From contig CAMCUG010000006.1 in NCBI GenBank assembly GCA_945878835.1, positions 1 to 23,425 on the forward strand: a DNA stretch of 23,425 nucleotides, given 5' to 3'. The first letter of the stretch is position 1. Every line of letters begins with the position of its first letter. The position numbers and the translations under genes are program-made. Shown in pieces: positions 8,742 through 19,369 of the stretch. The stretch is from Chryseobacterium gleum (lineage in GTDB: Bacteria > Bacteroidota > Bacteroidia > Flavobacteriales_D > Sanyastnellaceae). The notes below the pieces were generated by a model. It was not told the DNA's origin and made no database searches. It saw only the letters and a list, made by a program, of their open reading frames with translations.

Positions 8742-9254
8742 TTATCCGTTAAAAACTTTATCTAAATGAATTCCGCGAATACGCGCAACTTCTTGAGGTG
8801 TTCTGAGAGCTGCAAGCGCTTGAACTGTAGCTTTCACTACGTTGTGTGGGTTTGAAGACCCTTTTGACTTAGCCAAAACGTCCTTTACTCCAGCTGATTC
8901 AAGTACTGCACGCATTGCACCTCCAGCGATAACTCCAGTTCCCAATGAAGCAGGCTTCAAGAAAACACGAGCACCACCAAATTTGCCTGCAATCTCGTGA
9001 GGAATTGTACCTCTGTGGATTGGAACACGCACAAGACTTTTCTTAGCATCTTCAATTGCCTTGGTAACCGCTTCAGCAACTTCTTTGGATTTACCCAAAC
9101 CGTGACCTACTACTCCGTTTTCGTTACCTACTACAACAATCGCTGCGAAACCAAATGTTCTTCCACCTTTGGTAACTTTAGTAACACGATTCACGCTTAC
9201 TAAACGATCTTTCAATTCTGTTTCGCTAGCGCGAACTACTTTTCCTTCTAGCAT
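8742..9254 (-). CDS. rpsE: 30S ribosomal protein uS5
   Basis: uS5 lies at the mRNA entry side of the small subunit, contacts uS4, and affects translational fidelity. The 170 residues show the S5 double-stranded-RNA-binding fold: [41 protein letters not shown], then the C-terminal domain with [40 protein letters not shown]. The chosen ATG gives a short N-terminus ([11 protein letters not shown]); no better upstream start exists in the five-base gap after rplR. Confidence 0.99.
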   Translation of the reverse strand: MLEGKVVRASETELKDRLVSVNRVTKVTKGGRTFGFAAIVVVGNENGVVGHGLGKSKEVAEAVTKAIEDAKKSLVRVPIHRGTIPHEIAGKFGGARVFLKPASLGTGVIAGGAMRAVLESAGVKDVLAKSKGSSNPHNVVKATVQALAALRTPQEVARIRGIHLDKVFNG

Positions 9255-9259
9255 TTGTA

Positions 9260-9613
9260 TTAAAATTTAAGTCCGGCTTCGCGAGCTGCTTCAGCCAAAG
9301 ATTTTACACGTCCATGATACAAGTATCCACCGCGGTCAAAAACCACTTCTTCAATACCTGCTGCTTTCGCTCTTTCAGCAATTGTTTTGCCTATGATTCG
9401 CGCTTGCTCATTCTTAGCAATGTTTTGCGCTTCTTTCATAATATTAGATGAAGCAGACGCAAGAGTTACCCCCTGGTTGTCATCTATGATTTGAGCATAA
9501 ATCTGTTTGTTACTGCGGAACACACTTAAGCGTGGTTTCACATCAGTACCTTTCACTCTAGCACGTATGCGAGTGCGTATTTTTGCTCTACGAGAATCTT
9601 TTGAAAATGCCAT
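9260..9613 (-). CDS. rplR: 50S ribosomal protein uL18
   Basis: uL18 binds 5S rRNA with uL5 and forms part of the central protuberance. The 117 residues have the basic N-terminus [16 protein letters not shown], the family motif [18 protein letters not shown] and the C-terminal [20 protein letters not shown] with AREAGLKF. The gene is five bases from rpsE and 11 from rplF. Confidence 0.99.
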   Translation of the reverse strand: MAFSKDSRRAKIRTRIRARVKGTDVKPRLSVFRSNKQIYAQIIDDNQGVTLASASSNIMKEAQNIAKNEQARIIGKTIAERAKAAGIEEVVFDRGGYLYHGRVKSLAEAAREAGLKF

Positions 9614-9624
9614 TGTATTATCAA

Positions 9625-10176
9625 TTATTTAGCCGCCGACTTACCCGCTTTCTTGCGAACAAATTCACCAACGTAACGAACACCTTTTCCTTTATACGGC
9701 TCCGGAGTACGAAGCGAACGAATTTTTGCTGCAACTTGACCAATCAGTTGTTTGTCGTATGACTCGAGCATGATTTGTGGGTTCTCCCCTTTTTCTGCTT
9801 TCGAGGATACTTTAACTTCTGTTGGAAGTTCGAATACGATTGGGTGGCTATATCCTAATGTCAAGCTCAATTTCTGACCCTCAACATTTGCACGGTAACC
9901 TACACCGATCATTTCCAAATCTTTCTTCCAGCCCGTGCTTACACCAACGATCATGTTGTTGATTAACGAGCGGTACAATCCGTGTTTTGCACGAACATCT
10001 TTGTGGTCGCTAGAGCGAGTGCAAACAATCTCTGTTTCGCCGATTTCAATTGTAATTGAAGAATCAACCTCTTGAGACAATTCACCTTTTGGCCCTTTCA
10101 CCTTAACTAAGCCATTCTCCAAAACAACACTAATGTCTTTTGGCAATGGAATTGGGTTTTTACCTATTCTTGACAT
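9625..10176 (-). CDS. rplF: 50S ribosomal protein uL6
   Basis: uL6 lies near the factor-binding region of the large subunit. The 183 residues comprise two similar alpha/beta domains. The start [15 protein letters not shown], the segment [20 protein letters not shown] and the C-terminal signature with [19 protein letters not shown] are diagnostic. The last residues are basic and alanine-rich. It sits between rpsH and rplR as usual. Confidence 0.99.
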   Translation of the reverse strand: MSRIGKNPIPLPKDISVVLENGLVKVKGPKGELSQEVDSSITIEIGETEIVCTRSSDHKDVRAKHGLYRSLINNMIVGVSTGWKKDLEMIGVGYRANVEGQKLSLTLGYSHPIVFELPTEVKVSSKAEKGENPQIMLESYDKQLIGQVAAKIRSLRTPEPYKGKGVRYVGEFVRKKAGKSAAK

Positions 10177-10197
10177 GGGTCAATTTTTTTCTAGTTC

Positions 10198-10593
10198 TTA
10201 ATATACGAAACACAAAACTTCTCCACCTACTTTCTCTTGACGGGCTTTCTTATCTGTCATTACTCCTTTCGAAGTAGACATAACCGCAATTCCGAGTCCG
10301 TTTAATACACGTGGCAACTCATCTGCGCCAGCATATTTACGGTGTCCTGGAGAGGATATTCTATCGATTTTAGCGATTGCCGGTTGTTTTGATTTGAAAT
10401 CGTATTTTAAAGCGATTTTAATCACACCCGGTGCACCATCTTCGAATTTGAAATTCAAGATATATCCCGACTCGTGAAGGATTTTTGTAATTTCCTTCTT
10501 CAAATTGCTAGCAGGAATCTCAACCACCTTATGGCGAGCCTTCTGCGCGTTTCGAATGCGAGTTAAATAATCTGCTATTTGATCAGTAACCAT
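10198..10593 (-). CDS. rpsH: 30S ribosomal protein uS8
   Basis: uS8 binds the central domain of 16S rRNA early in assembly, and in E. coli represses the spc operon. The 131 residues start [19 protein letters not shown] and end with the signature [20 protein letters not shown] then GGEVLCFVY. The stretch [20 protein letters not shown] is also typical. No uS8-binding mimic was recognisable in the mRNA by eye. Confidence 0.99.
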   Translation of the reverse strand: MVTDQIADYLTRIRNAQKARHKVVEIPASNLKKEITKILHESGYILNFKFEDGAPGVIKIALKYDFKSKQPAIAKIDRISSPGHRKYAGADELPRVLNGLGIAVMSTSKGVMTDKKARQEKVGGEVLCFVY

Positions 10594-10612
10594 GTTCTTC
10601 TTTTCTTAATTA

Positions 10613-10882
10613 TTACCAACTTGCTTTTTTAACACCTGGGATCAATCCGTTCAGAGCCAATTCACGGAATTGGTTACGACATAATCCAAATTGACGCATG
10701 TACCCTCTTGGCTTTCCGGTCAACATGCAGCGATTGTGAACACGCACAGCGCTACTGTTTTTCGGAAGTTTTTGAAGTGCATCCCAATCACCTGCTGCTT
10801 TAAGCTCTGCTCGCTTCGTAGCATATTTTTCAACCAATGCGATGCGTTTACGCTCGCGGGCTTTCATTGATTCTTTTGCCAT
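10613..10882 (-). CDS. rpsN: 30S ribosomal protein uS14, long form lacking a full zinc site
   Basis: uS14 is part of the small-subunit head. At 89 residues this is the long form. The short zinc form has four cysteines (CxxC-x12-CxxC); here only Cys52 ([18 protein letters not shown]) and Cys68 (GLCRNQFRE) remain, so zinc binding through that motif is not possible. The C-terminal [11 protein letters not shown] is typical. It lies between rplE and rpsH, its conserved place. Confidence 0.99.
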   Translation of the reverse strand: MAKESMKARERKRIALVEKYATKRAELKAAGDWDALQKLPKNSSAVRVHNRCMLTGKPRGYMRQFGLCRNQFRELALNGLIPGVKKASW

Positions 10883-10896
10883 TCTTTCTAATCTTA

Positions 10897-11445
10897 TTAT
10901 TTTACGAAAGGAAATCCAAATTCTTCAAGAAGAGCTTTTGCCTCTTCGTTTGTTTTAGCATTGGTAACGAACGTAATGTCCATTCCGTTGATTGCTTTTA
11001 CTTTCTCCAAATCAATCTCTGGGAAAATGATTTGCTCTTTCACTCCGAAGGTGAAGTTTCCACGTCCGTCAAATCCTGAAGACTTAACACCACGGAAGTC
11101 ACGTGTTCTTGGAAGAGCAACAGCGATCAAACGGTCTAAGAATTCATACATCATGTTTCCACGCAATGTTACTCTTGCTCCGATTGGAACGCCTTTACGC
11201 AATTTGAAGTTAGAGATATCCTTTGTAGAAAAGGTAGCCACCGCACGTTGACCGCTAATTAGCGTCATCTCATCTACAGCCGCATCTACTAATTTCTTAT
11301 CTGCGGTAGCCTTACCAATACCTTGGTTTAGGCAAATCTTCGTGATGGAAGGAACTTGCATATTTGAAGAATATTCAAATCGCTTCTGAAGATTATCTTT
11401 AATTTCAGAGTCGTATTTTGACTTTAGTCTTGGTTGATAGTTCAT
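10897..11445 (-). CDS. rplE: 50S ribosomal protein uL5
   Basis: uL5 binds 5S rRNA and touches the P-site tRNA and the small-subunit head. The 182 residues include [56 protein letters not shown] and the C-terminal [20 protein letters not shown]. The ATG overlaps the rplX stop by four bases (ATGA), so the two are probably translationally coupled. Confidence 0.99.
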   Translation of the reverse strand: MNYQPRLKSKYDSEIKDNLQKRFEYSSNMQVPSITKICLNQGIGKATADKKLVDAAVDEMTLISGQRAVATFSTKDISNFKLRKGVPIGARVTLRGNMMYEFLDRLIAVALPRTRDFRGVKSSGFDGRGNFTFGVKEQIIFPEIDLEKVKAINGMDITFVTNAKTNEEAKALLEEFGFPFVK

Positions 11446-11762
11446 TTGATAACCTCCCCTGATTTTTTAGAGATTCTTACTAATTTTCCTTCTTCATTGC
11501 GGGCTTTTCCAACACGTGTTGCATTACCAGCAGCATCAATTAACATAACGTTGCTAATGTGCATGGCTGCTTCGCGTTTTTCAATTCCGCCTTGCGGATT
11601 TTGAGCAGAGGGCTTACGGTGACGGGAAATCATGTTTACCCCTTCAACAGTAACTCTGTCTTTGTCGCGATCTACTACAATCACAAGTCCTTTTTCACCT
11701 TTGTGATTGCCGGTAGTTACCACTACCGTATCGCCTTTTTTTATTTTGAGTCGCTTGAACAT
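11442..11762 (-). CDS. rplX: 50S ribosomal protein uL24
   Basis: uL24 is an assembly initiator of the large subunit and lies near the tunnel exit. The 106 residues begin with a KOW motif: [20 protein letters not shown] then [20 protein letters not shown]. The segment [20 protein letters not shown] is also typical. Length is normal. The stop overlaps the start of rplE. Confidence 0.99.
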   Translation of the reverse strand: MFKRLKIKKGDTVVVTTGNHKGEKGLVIVVDRDKDRVTVEGVNMISRHRKPSAQNPQGGIEKREAAMHISNVMLIDAAGNATRVGKARNEEGKLVRISKKSGEVIK

Positions 11763-11783
11763 CTCGCTATCTATTTACTTCGT

Positions 11784-12152
11784 TTATAGTACTTCAGGAG
11801 CCAAAGAAACAATTTTCATGTAGTCTTTCTCGCGTAATTCACGGGCCACTGGGCCGAAAATACGGGTTCCTCTCATTTCTCCTTGTGCATTCAACAACAC
11901 TACTGCGTTGTCATCGAAACGAATGTAGCTACCATCTGCGCGACGAACTTCTTTCTTCGTACGAACAATAACTGCTTTCGAAACAACACCTTTTTTAACA
12001 TTGCCGCTAGGCATCGCATCTTTCACAGTAACGACAACTTGGTCACCTACTGATGCATATCGACGGCGGGTACCACCCAACACGCGTATTACGAGCACTT
12101 CTTTTGCTCCGCTGTTGTCTGCAACCTTTAGTCTGGATTCGGTCTGTATCAT
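11784..12152 (-). CDS. rplN: 50S ribosomal protein uL14
   Basis: uL14 forms intersubunit bridges and is the docking site for the silencing factor RsfS. The 122 residues match the family closely from [20 protein letters not shown] through [17 protein letters not shown] to [20 protein letters not shown]. Length is exactly that of most bacterial uL14 proteins. It opens the spc cluster, 20 bases after rpsQ with no promoter in the gap. Confidence 0.99.
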   Translation of the reverse strand: MIQTESRLKVADNSGAKEVLVIRVLGGTRRRYASVGDQVVVTVKDAMPSGNVKKGVVSKAVIVRTKKEVRRADGSYIRFDDNAVVLLNAQGEMRGTRIFGPVARELREKDYMKIVSLAPEVL

Positions 12153-12172
12153 ATCCTCTAATCTTTATTCGA

Positions 12173-12427
12173 TTATTTCGCTTTTTCAATTACCTCAACC
12201 ATTCTCCAGCGCTTAAGCTTGCTCATTGGTCGTGTTTCCATGATTTTCACCACGTCACCTATTCCGCATTCTCCCGTTTCATCGTGAGCCATGAATTTCT
12301 TCGTTTGCTTCACAAATTTTCCGTATTTCGGGTGCATAATTTTCATTTCAACTGCAACCACGATGCTTTTGTCCATCTTGTTAGATGTAACAGTACCGGT
12401 TCTTTCTTTTCTTAGATTCCTTTCCAT
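12173..12427 (-). CDS. rpsQ: 30S ribosomal protein uS17
   Basis: uS17 is an OB-fold primary binder of the 16S 5' domain. The 84 residues contain the family pattern [20 protein letters not shown] (11-30), [19 protein letters not shown] and [19 protein letters not shown]. The N-terminus [11 protein letters not shown] is typical. It is the last gene of the S10 part of the operon. Confidence 0.99.
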   Translation of the reverse strand: MERNLRKERTGTVTSNKMDKSIVVAVEMKIMHPKYGKFVKQTKKFMAHDETGECGIGDVVKIMETRPMSKLKRWRMVEVIEKAK

Positions 12428-12440
12428 TGCTTGAGTAGGA

Positions 12441-12635
12441 TTAACGGTTGTTTTTCATTTCATTCATAACCGTGTGAATTCGCGCAATTTCGCGGCGTTT
12501 CCCACGCAAAACCATTGGGTTTTCTGTTCCTGCTACTGTGTGGTTAAACGACATTTTTGCAAGTTCTGCTTTTTTCTCCATGACTTGAGCATTCAAGTCT
12601 TCAATGGTCATGTTTCTGTAATCTGATGCTTTCAT
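12441..12635 (-). CDS. rpmC: 50S ribosomal protein uL29
   Basis: uL29 is a small helical-hairpin protein at the tunnel exit near the docking site for trigger factor and SRP. I chose the ATG at 12635, giving 64 residues beginning [20 protein letters not shown]. The upstream ATG at 12665 would add ten residues and run into the end of rplP, and family members start with MK near this point. The C-terminal segment [16 protein letters not shown] is typical. The chosen start lies four bases after the rplP stop. Confidence 0.97.
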   Translation of the reverse strand: MKASDYRNMTIEDLNAQVMEKKAELAKMSFNHTVAGTENPMVLRGKRREIARIHTVMNEMKNNR

Positions 12636-12639
12636 GTTC

Positions 12640-13059
12640 TTATTCGGTATAATCTGGACGAACAATAAATTTAGTGCGGCAAGGTAATTTTTGTGCTGCC
12701 AATCTTAGGGCCTCTTGAGCGGTTTCCAAAGAAACTCCTTCTGCTTCGAAAAGGATTCTACCTGGTTTAACTACTGCTACCCAATGGTCTGGGGCTCCTT
12801 TACCTTTACCCATACGTACCTCAGCTGGCTTGGCTGTGATAGGCTTATCTGGAAAAATACGAATCCATACTTTACCCTCACGCTTCATGAAACGTGTCAA
12901 AGCCACACGTGCTGCTTCTAGTTGGCGTGACGTGATGAATCCCTCGTCCATGGTTTTGATAGCGAAGCTACCGAAAGCCAATTGCGATCCTCTGTAGGCA
13001 ATTCCTTTGATCTTGCCTTTCTGCTGCTTTCTATATTTGGTCCTTTTGGGCTGTAACAT
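12640..13059 (-). CDS. rplP: 50S ribosomal protein uL16
   Basis: uL16 organises the A-site tRNA-binding region of the large subunit and joins late in assembly. The 139 residues start [19 protein letters not shown]. They contain the two family signatures, RKQQKG.. to the SFAIK region and [20 protein letters not shown] followed by [17 protein letters not shown]. The length is normal. It sits between rpsC and rpmC. Confidence 0.99.
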   Translation of the reverse strand: MLQPKRTKYRKQQKGKIKGIAYRGSQLAFGSFAIKTMDEGFITSRQLEAARVALTRFMKREGKVWIRIFPDKPITAKPAEVRMGKGKGAPDHWVAVVKPGRILFEAEGVSLETAQEALRLAAQKLPCRTKFIVRPDYTE

Positions 13060-13077
13060 AATCGTAATGTTTTAATA

Positions 13078-13806
13078 TTATCTTCTTCCTCCGCGGCGAT
13101 CGTTTCCACCACCACCACCGGCGTTAGCTGGGCGCTTTTGTTGTTGAGCAGCTTGTCCGAAGTTTGGAGAAAGATCACGCTTTCCGAAAACTTCACCACG
13201 ACAAATCCACACTTTCAAACCAATACGACCGTAGCTAGTGTGAGCTTCTGCATTATGGTAATCGATATCTGCGCGAAGTGTATGCAAAGGTGTACGTCCT
13301 TCTTTGTAAGTTTCGCTTCTCGCAATCTCAGCACCATTTACACGACCAGAGATTGTTACCTTGATACCTTCTGCACCCAACTTCATTGCTGAACTGATAG
13401 CCATTTTAGTCGCTCTTCTGTAAGAGATACGCCCTTCAATCTGACGACAGATACCTTCAGCTACTAAACGAGCATCGATTTCTGGACGTTTGATTTCAAA
13501 GATGTTGATTTGGGCGTCCTTTCCAGTCAGCTTCTTCAACTCTTCTTTCAACTTATCTACTTCAGAACCTTGTTTTCCGATGATTACACCAGGACGAGCT
13601 GTATTGATAGTAACAGTTACTAACTTAAGCGTTCGCTCGATAATAATTTTCGATACAGACGCTTTCTTCAAACGCGCCATCAAGTATTTGCGGATTTTAT
13701 CGTCTTCAACGATTTTTTCTCCGTAGCTTTTTCCACCAAACCAATTGCTGTCCCATCCTTTGATGAAACCTAAACGGAGGCCTATTGGATTACACTTTTG
13801 TCCCAT
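13078..13806 (-). CDS. rpsC: 30S ribosomal protein uS3
   Basis: uS3 surrounds the mRNA entry channel and has helicase-related roles. The 242 residues hold the N-terminal [20 protein letters not shown], a KH domain with the loop [11 protein letters not shown] (GKQG at 77-80), and the C-terminal domain [20 protein letters not shown] then [20 protein letters not shown]. The last 25 residues are a disordered-looking tail rich in Gln, Gly and Arg with a run of five glycines, common in Bacteroidota uS3. Confidence 0.99.
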   Translation of the reverse strand: MGQKCNPIGLRLGFIKGWDSNWFGGKSYGEKIVEDDKIRKYLMARLKKASVSKIIIERTLKLVTVTINTARPGVIIGKQGSEVDKLKEELKKLTGKDAQINIFEIKRPEIDARLVAEGICRQIEGRISYRRATKMAISSAMKLGAEGIKVTISGRVNGAEIARSETYKEGRTPLHTLRADIDYHNAEAHTSYGRIGLKVWICRGEVFGKRDLSPNFGQAAQQQKRPANAGGGGGNDRRGGRR

Positions 13807-13824
13807 TTGTTTTGTCTCTTTTAA

Positions 13825-14217
13825 TTATTTTTTATCGAGAATTATTGTCACGTGGTTGCTACGCTTACGTATGCGGTGAGCTCTACCTTGAGGAGCTGGG
13901 CTGATTCTTTTCAAAGTGCGAGAAACGTCTACACGTATTTCTTTCACGATTACATTTGATTCAACAATATCGCTTCCTTCATTTTTAGCTTGCCAGTTTG
14001 CAATAGCAGAGCGTAAAAGTTTTTCCAAAGGCATTGCACTTACTGTGCGGGTGAACTTTAAAATATTCAAAGCAGCACCTACTTCTTTTCCACGAATAAT
14101 GTCTGCAACCAATCGCATTTTACGCGGTGATGTCGGATGATCATTCAATTTAGCGATGGCAGTTTTTTTCATCTGCTCTTTTATCGCGTTGGCCATTTCT
14201 CTTTTGCGAGCTCCCAT
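13825..14217 (-). CDS. rplV: 50S ribosomal protein uL22
   Basis: uL22 extends a hairpin into the peptide exit tunnel, where macrolides and arrest peptides act. The 130 residues include AKLNDHPTSPRKMRLVADII, EKLLRSAIANWQAKNEGSDI and the hairpin ending RISPAPQGRAHRIRKRSNHV. The start MGARKRE is the usual Bacteroidota N-terminus, so I prefer it to the internal Met8. It is 29 bases after rpsS. Confidence 0.98.
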   Translation of the reverse strand: MGARKREMANAIKEQMKKTAIAKLNDHPTSPRKMRLVADIIRGKEVGAALNILKFTRTVSAMPLEKLLRSAIANWQAKNEGSDIVESNVIVKEIRVDVSRTLKRISPAPQGRAHRIRKRSNHVTIILDKK

Positions 14218-14246
14218 AGTTTTTTTGTGTTTATCGGGATTGTTCG

Positions 14247-14513
14247 TTATTTTCTATTTCCACCGTGTCCACGGAATGTACGTGTTGGAGAAAACTCTCC
14301 AAGTTTGTGTCCAACCATGTTCTCTGTAACATATACAGGAATGAATTGCTTACCATTGTGCACTGCAAACGTCAAACCTACAAACTGAGGTGTGATGGTT
14401 GAAGCTCGGCTCCATGTTTTGATAACGCCTTTTTTTGCGTTTTCTTGGGCATCGTCTACGCGCATTTGAAGCTTGTAGTGTACAAAAGGTGGTTTTTTTA
14501 GTGACCTAGCCAT
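14247..14513 (-). CDS. rpsS: 30S ribosomal protein uS19
   Basis: uS19 lies on the small-subunit head beside uS13. The 88 residues carry [35 protein letters not shown] and [20 protein letters not shown], then [12 protein letters not shown]; these are the family signature. Normal length. It starts seven bases after rplB. Confidence 0.99.
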   Translation of the reverse strand: MARSLKKPPFVHYKLQMRVDDAQENAKKGVIKTWSRASTITPQFVGLTFAVHNGKQFIPVYVTENMVGHKLGEFSPTRTFRGHGGNRK

Positions 14514-14520
14514 TTCTCAA

Positions 14521-15345
14521 TTATTTCTTTCTACGTTCAATTATAAATTTACTTGACGGCTTTTTGCTCTTGCGCGTCTTTAATCCTTTAGCAGGCGTTC
14601 CTTTGCGTGATCTTGGGATACCTCCAGACTGACGTCCTTCACCACCACCCATTGGGTGATCCACAGGATTCATTGCTACACCACGAACACGTGGACGACG
14701 ACCTAACCAACGGCTTCTTCCTGCCTTACCTGAGCGAGTCAAGTTATGCTCTCCGTTTGAAACAGTTCCAATCGTAGCAATACATTTCGCTAAAACCTTA
14801 CGTGTTTCACCTGAAGGAAGCGTAATGATAGCATACTCACCGTCACGAGCACTTAATTGTGCGTATGAACCAGCGCTTCTTGCCATCGACCCACCTTTAC
14901 CTGGACGCAATTCTATGTTGTGAATAACTGTTCCCAAGGGAATTTCACTCAATGTCATTGCATTTCCCATTTCGGGTGCGCTTCCTGTTCCGCTTGAAAG
15001 CTTCATACCAACCGTTAAACCCGAAGGTGAAATGATGTAGCGCTTTTCTCCATCAGCGTACTCCACTAGTGCAATACGTGCTGAACGGTTTGGATCGTAT
15101 TCGATTGTCATTACAGTACACTCGATACCGTGCTTGTCTCTTTTGAAGTCGATAAGACGGTAGTTACGTTTGTGACCACCACCAATCATGCGCATGGTGC
15201 GCTTTCCTTGGTTGTTACGTCCACCAGTCTTCTTTAATGTTACCACTAAAGGCTTGTATGGACGGTCGGTCGTCAACTCTTCGAAAGTGGAGGCCACTTT
15301 GAAGCGAGTACCTGGAGTTACCGGATTTAATTTCTTAATGCCCAT
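14521..15345 (-). CDS. rplB: 50S ribosomal protein uL2
   Basis: uL2 is needed for subunit association and for the peptidyl transferase centre. The 274 residues match the family: [20 protein letters not shown] near the N-terminus, an OB/SH3-like core ([20 protein letters not shown]), and the C-terminal signature [20 protein letters not shown]. His230, counting the initiator Met, corresponds to the essential His229 of E. coli; the next His of many species is Met here, as is usual in Bacteroidota. Confidence 0.99.
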   Translation of the reverse strand: MGIKKLNPVTPGTRFKVASTFEELTTDRPYKPLVVTLKKTGGRNNQGKRTMRMIGGGHKRNYRLIDFKRDKHGIECTVMTIEYDPNRSARIALVEYADGEKRYIISPSGLTVGMKLSSGTGSAPEMGNAMTLSEIPLGTVIHNIELRPGKGGSMARSAGSYAQLSARDGEYAIITLPSGETRKVLAKCIATIGTVSNGEHNLTRSGKAGRSRWLGRRPRVRGVAMNPVDHPMGGGEGRQSGGIPRSRKGTPAKGLKTRKSKKPSSKFIIERRKK

Positions 15346-15356
15346 TTCCTCTTCTG

Positions 15357-15650
15357 TTAGATGTTAGAATAAAAATCAATTGTCTCACCAGCAGCCAACT
15401 TCACGATAGCTTTCTTGTAGCTTGCGCTTCTTCCTGAAACAACTCCTGCCTTTGTGTTACGGTATTTTGTCTTTCCGTCGTAACGAAGGGTGTTGATTTG
15501 CATAACTGTCACACCGTAGTTTTTCTCGATCGCTTTTTTGATTTCAATCTTATTAGCGGTCAATGCTACCACGAAGCCGTACTTGCCCTGCTTTTCTTGG
15601 ATTCCGGTCATTTTCTCCGTAACCAATGGTCGAATAAGTATTTCGCTCAT
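15357..15650 (-). CDS. rplW: 50S ribosomal protein uL23
   Basis: uL23 is at the tunnel exit and is the main docking point for trigger factor and SRP. The 97 residues begin [20 protein letters not shown] and contain the family motif [20 protein letters not shown]. The basic loop [14 protein letters not shown] follows. It is five bases after rplD and 11 before rplB. Confidence 0.99.
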   Translation of the reverse strand: MSEILIRPLVTEKMTGIQEKQGKYGFVVALTANKIEIKKAIEKNYGVTVMQINTLRYDGKTKYRNTKAGVVSGRSASYKKAIVKLAAGETIDFYSNI

Positions 15651-15655
15651 GACAG

Positions 15656-16285
15656 TTATTTTTTAAGAATGTTAGTTACCATTTCGTGTGCGTTGCCTAC
15701 GAAAACAATTTGATGGCTGCTCATAATGTCATATGTATTCACCATGCTCGCGATTTGTACGTTAGCGCCCTGAATGTTACGCGAGCTCAAATAAAGGCTA
15801 TCGTTTCTTTCTGGGATAAGGATAAGAGATTTACGACTGTTTAAAGCGAGATTCTTTAATACATTCAAAAATTCGCTTGTCTTTGGTTTATCAAAAGATA
15901 AAGCATCAACCAACATAATTCCGTTTTCCTTTGCCTTGTAGCTTAAAGCTGAAGCGCGAGCCAAACGTGTTGTGCTTCTGTTCACTTTGATATCGTATGC
16001 TCTTGGACGTGGACCGAATACGCTACCTCCTTGACGGAACAAAGGATTCTTTGCACTACCCTTACGAGCACCACCAGTACCTTTTTGCTTGTGTAATTTC
16101 TTCGTAGAACCGTGAATCTCACCTCTGTGCTTAGTCTTGTGCGTTCCAGTGCGTTGAGCAGCTAGATAACGTTTTACGTCTAAGTAAATCGCGTGATCAT
16201 TCGGTTCGATTCCGAATACTTCTGCGTCAAGTTCAACGGAGCTTCCCGTCTTTTGACCTTGTATGTTGAATATATCCAGTTTCAT
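15656..16285 (-). CDS. rplD: 50S ribosomal protein uL4
   Basis: uL4 initiates large-subunit assembly and lines the exit tunnel with a long loop. In E. coli it represses the S10 operon at its leader. I chose the ATG at 16285, giving 209 residues starting MKLDIFNIQGQKTGSSVELD. An upstream ATG at 16342 lies wholly within rplC, and the family begins near the chosen site. The loop RGEIHGSTKKLHKQKGTGGA, the motif PLFRQGGSVFGPRPRAY and a Rossmann-like C-terminal half are clear. It starts one base after the rplC stop. Confidence 0.98.
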   Translation of the reverse strand: MKLDIFNIQGQKTGSSVELDAEVFGIEPNDHAIYLDVKRYLAAQRTGTHKTKHRGEIHGSTKKLHKQKGTGGARKGSAKNPLFRQGGSVFGPRPRAYDIKVNRSTTRLARASALSYKAKENGIMLVDALSFDKPKTSEFLNVLKNLALNSRKSLILIPERNDSLYLSSRNIQGANVQIASMVNTYDIMSSHQIVFVGNAHEMVTNILKK

Positions 16286-16286
16286 G

Positions 16287-16907
16287 TTACTTAATGATAT
16301 ATACGGTTGAACCATTGTAGCCTGGGATTGCGCCTTTAACAAGAATCAAATTCTCGTCAGCCAATACCTTAAGAACCTCTAAGTTTTGCAGTGTGCGTTG
16401 GTTTCCACCTGTTCGACCTGCCATGCGCATTCCCTTGAATACACGTGATGGGTCAGAAGACGCTCCTAACGATCCTGGTGCACGTAGACGGTTGTGTTGA
16501 CCGTGTGTGCTTTCTCCTACTCCACTGAAACCGTGGCGCTTCACAACACCTTGGAATCCTTTTCCTTTCGATGTTCCGATCACATCTACGTTCTCTCCTT
16601 CGGCGAATAAGTCAGTGATTGTTACAACATCACCTAAGTTCTTTTCTGTTGCGAAGTCTTGGAACTCAGCGATAAAACGCTTTGGAGTTGTTCCAGCCTT
16701 TTTGAAGTGACCTTGCATTGGCTTAGAAGTGTTTTTCTCCTTCTTTTCGCCGTATGCTAGCTGAACAGCGGTATAGCCATCCTTTTCCAAGGTTCTTACT
16801 TGGGTCACTACACATGGACCAGCTTCTATCACTGTGCATGGGATATTTTTCCCAGCGGCACTGTAGACGCTAGTCATACCGATTTTTTTACCAATTATGC
16901 CTGGCAT
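16287..16907 (-). CDS. rplC: 50S ribosomal protein uL3
   Basis: uL3 is an assembly initiator with a loop that reaches the peptidyl transferase centre. The 206 residues start [20 protein letters not shown]. They contain [19 protein letters not shown], then the central loop ending [20 protein letters not shown] and the C-terminal [13 protein letters not shown]. Length is normal. It is separated from rplD by one base. Confidence 0.99.
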   Translation of the reverse strand: MPGIIGKKIGMTSVYSAAGKNIPCTVIEAGPCVVTQVRTLEKDGYTAVQLAYGEKKEKNTSKPMQGHFKKAGTTPKRFIAEFQDFATEKNLGDVVTITDLFAEGENVDVIGTSKGKGFQGVVKRHGFSGVGESTHGQHNRLRAPGSLGASSDPSRVFKGMRMAGRTGGNQRTLQNLEVLKVLADENLILVKGAIPGYNGSTVYIIK

Positions 16908-16926
16908 GTGTTTGTGTATTTAATTG

Positions 16927-17232
16927 TTAAACTTTGATTTCTACTTCCACTCCGCTAGGTAATTCTAGCTTCATCAATGCATCTACAGTTTTCGATGAAG
17001 AGCTGTAAATGTCTAACAAACGCTTGTACGAATTCAATTCGAACTGCTCACGCGCTTTCTTGTTCACGTGCGGTGAACGAAGCACTGTGTAAATGCGCTT
17101 GTGTGTTGGCAACGGAATTGGTCCGTTTACAACTGCCCCAGTCGACTTCACAGTCTTCACAATTTTCTCAGCAGACTTATCTACTAAGTTGTGATCGTAG
17201 GACTTTAATTTGATTCTAATCTTCTGAGACAT
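16927..17232 (-). CDS. rpsJ: 30S ribosomal protein uS10
   Basis: uS10 is a head protein that also acts as NusE in transcription antitermination and couples RNA polymerase with the ribosome through NusG. The 101 residues contain [20 protein letters not shown], the signature [20 protein letters not shown] and [12 protein letters not shown] at the end. It lies 14 bases after fusA with no tuf gene between them. Confidence 0.99.
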   Translation of the reverse strand: MSQKIRIKLKSYDHNLVDKSAEKIVKTVKSTGAVVNGPIPLPTHKRIYTVLRSPHVNKKAREQFELNSYKRLLDIYSSSSKTVDALMKLELPSGVEVEIKV

Positions 17233-17246
17233 GTAGGTTCTATATA

Positions 17247-19349
17247 TTATGCGTTTTTGCCTTTTGCTTTTGCGATTACTACTTCAGCCACGTTGTTCGG
17301 AGCTGGTGCGTAATTATTGAATTCCATTGAAGAAGTTGCACGACCTGAGGTGATGGTACGTAAGTCAGTTACATATCCGAACATCTCCGAAAGAGGCACT
17401 TTACCACTGATTACAGTTGCCCCGCTACGCTCACTTGTTCCTTCAATCATACCACGGCGCTTGTTCAAGTCACCAATTACATCACCCATGTTTTCAGATG
17501 GAGTAACAATTTCAAGTTTCATGATCGGCTCAAGGATGATAGGCTTACATTTCGGTGCTGCTTCGCGGAATGCCATCTTAGCACACAATTCAAATGAAAG
17601 TGCATCCGAGTCGACTGCGTGAAAAGATCCATCATTCAACTCAACTCTCATTGTGTCGATGTTGTATCCGGCCAATACACCGTTGATCATTGCTTCCTTA
17701 AATCCTTTTTCAATAGAAGGGATAAATTCGCGAGGAATGTTACCGCCTTTAATGTTATTTACGAAAACCAATCCTGTTTTCTCTGCGTCGTCGTTTGGTC
17801 CGATATTGATAACAATATCCGCGAACTTACCACGACCACCTGATTGCTTCTTGAATACTTCTCTGTGATTTGAAGCAAATGTGATAGCCTCTTTGTAAGA
17901 TACTTGAGGTGCACCTTGGTTACACTCAACTTTAAACTCACGACGAAGACGATCAATGATAATCTCCAAGTGTAACTCACCCATACCTGAGATCACTGTT
18001 TGACCAGTCTCATCGTCTGTTCGCACGCGGAATGTTGGATCCTCTTCAGCTAATTTAGCCAAGGCCATACCTAACTTATCACTGTCAGCTTGAGTCTTTG
18101 GCTCAATCGCTAAACCAATTACGGGCTCAGGGAATACCATTGACTCAAGAACGATTGGGTGCTTTTCATCACACAACGTGTCTCCAGTTTTAATATCTTT
18201 AAATCCTACTACTGCTCCAATATCTCCAGCACCTAAAACATCAATTGGATTCTGCTTGTTCGCGTGCATTTGGAAGATACGTGAGATACGCTCTTTGTTT
18301 CCGCTACGTGCATTCAAGATATAAGAACCTGCATCTAATTTTCCACTATAGGCACGAGTAAATGCTAAACGTCCTACGAATGGGTCGGTAGCAATTTTGA
18401 AAGCCAAACCTGCGAACGGCTCATCTAAAGATGGACGACGGGTAAGTTCTTCTCCAGTATCAGGGTGAGTACCCGTAATGCTTTCCTTATCTAGAGGTGA
18501 TGGCATTAACTCCATAACCAAATCCAACATGGTTTGAACTCCTTTGTTCTTGAAAGAAGATCCACAAACCATTGGAACAATTTTCATATCAATTACAGCC
18601 TTACGAAGTGCATCAAGAATTTCACGCTCTGTAATACTGTTCGGATCTTCGAAGAATTTCTCCATTAAAGACTCGTCATAATCTGCAACTGCTTCTAGAA
18701 GTTTCTCGCGATATTCTAAAGCCTCATCCATCATGTCAGCTGGAATATCTACCTCTTGGTAAGTCATTCCTTTGTCATGCTCGTTCCAAACCATTCCACG
18801 GAAGTTGATCAAATCAACAACACCAGTGAAATCATCTTCAGCACCTATAGGTAATTGCAATGGAACTGCATTGCTTCCCAACATCTCTCTAACTTGCTTA
18901 ACCACGTTTAAGAAGTCAGCCCCTTGACGGTCCATTTTGTTTACGAAACCGATACGAGCCACATTGTAGTTGTTAGCCAAACGCCAGTTAGTTTCTGACT
19001 GAGGCTCTACTCCATCTACTGCCGAAAACAAAAACACCAATCCATCTAATACACGCAATGAACGATTTACCTCAACGGTAAAGTCAACGTGACCAGGAGT
19101 ATCAATGATATTAATGTGATAAGATTGTTCGCGGTACATCCAACTAACAGTGGTAGCTGCTGAGGTAATGGTTATACCACGCTCCTGCTCTTGCGCCATC
19201 CAGTCCATTGTAGCCGCACCATCGTGAACTTCCCCAATCTTGTGATTTACACCAGCATAATATAGGATACGCTCGGTAGTCGTTGTCTTACCCGCATCAA
19301 TGTGGGCAGCAATTCCAATATTTCTTGTATATAAAAGGTCGCGTGACAT
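17247..19349 (-). CDS. fusA: Translation elongation factor G
   Basis: EF-G is the GTPase that drives tRNA-mRNA translocation, and with RRF recycles ribosomes. The 700 residues match the five-domain family length. The G motifs are intact: [12 protein letters not shown] (15-26), [19 protein letters not shown] and NKMDRQGAD. Domain IV shows [13 protein letters not shown] and [20 protein letters not shown]; domain V shows [20 protein letters not shown] and RRGMIEG. It is the third gene of the str part, 20 bases after rpsG. The neighbours indicate the housekeeping copy rather than an EF-G2 paralogue. Confidence 0.99.
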   Translation of the reverse strand: MSRDLLYTRNIGIAAHIDAGKTTTTERILYYAGVNHKIGEVHDGAATMDWMAQEQERGITITSAATTVSWMYREQSYHINIIDTPGHVDFTVEVNRSLRVLDGLVFLFSAVDGVEPQSETNWRLANNYNVARIGFVNKMDRQGADFLNVVKQVREMLGSNAVPLQLPIGAEDDFTGVVDLINFRGMVWNEHDKGMTYQEVDIPADMMDEALEYREKLLEAVADYDESLMEKFFEDPNSITEREILDALRKAVIDMKIVPMVCGSSFKNKGVQTMLDLVMELMPSPLDKESITGTHPDTGEELTRRPSLDEPFAGLAFKIATDPFVGRLAFTRAYSGKLDAGSYILNARSGNKERISRIFQMHANKQNPIDVLGAGDIGAVVGFKDIKTGDTLCDEKHPIVLESMVFPEPVIGLAIEPKTQADSDKLGMALAKLAEEDPTFRVRTDDETGQTVISGMGELHLEIIIDRLRREFKVECNQGAPQVSYKEAITFASNHREVFKKQSGGRGKFADIVINIGPNDDAEKTGLVFVNNIKGGNIPREFIPSIEKGFKEAMINGVLAGYNIDTMRVELNDGSFHAVDSDALSFELCAKMAFREAAPKCKPIILEPIMKLEIVTPSENMGDVIGDLNKRRGMIEGTSERSGATVISGKVPLSEMFGYVTDLRTITSGRATSSMEFNNYAPAPNNVAEVVIAKAKGKNA

Positions 19350-19369
19350 ACTTTTTCTTCTTTACTTAA

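Noticed and set aside
12636..12665. Upstream ATG that would lengthen uL29 by 10 residues
   Set aside because: It overlaps the rplP coding end and the extra residues do not resemble uL29.
12918..13199. Second minus-strand frame across the rpsC-rplP junction
   Set aside because: It overlaps two certain ribosomal genes in another frame and resembles no known protein.
16286..16342. Upstream ATG that would lengthen uL4 by 19 residues
   Set aside because: The extension lies inside rplC, and the family N-terminus begins at the ATG chosen at 16285.
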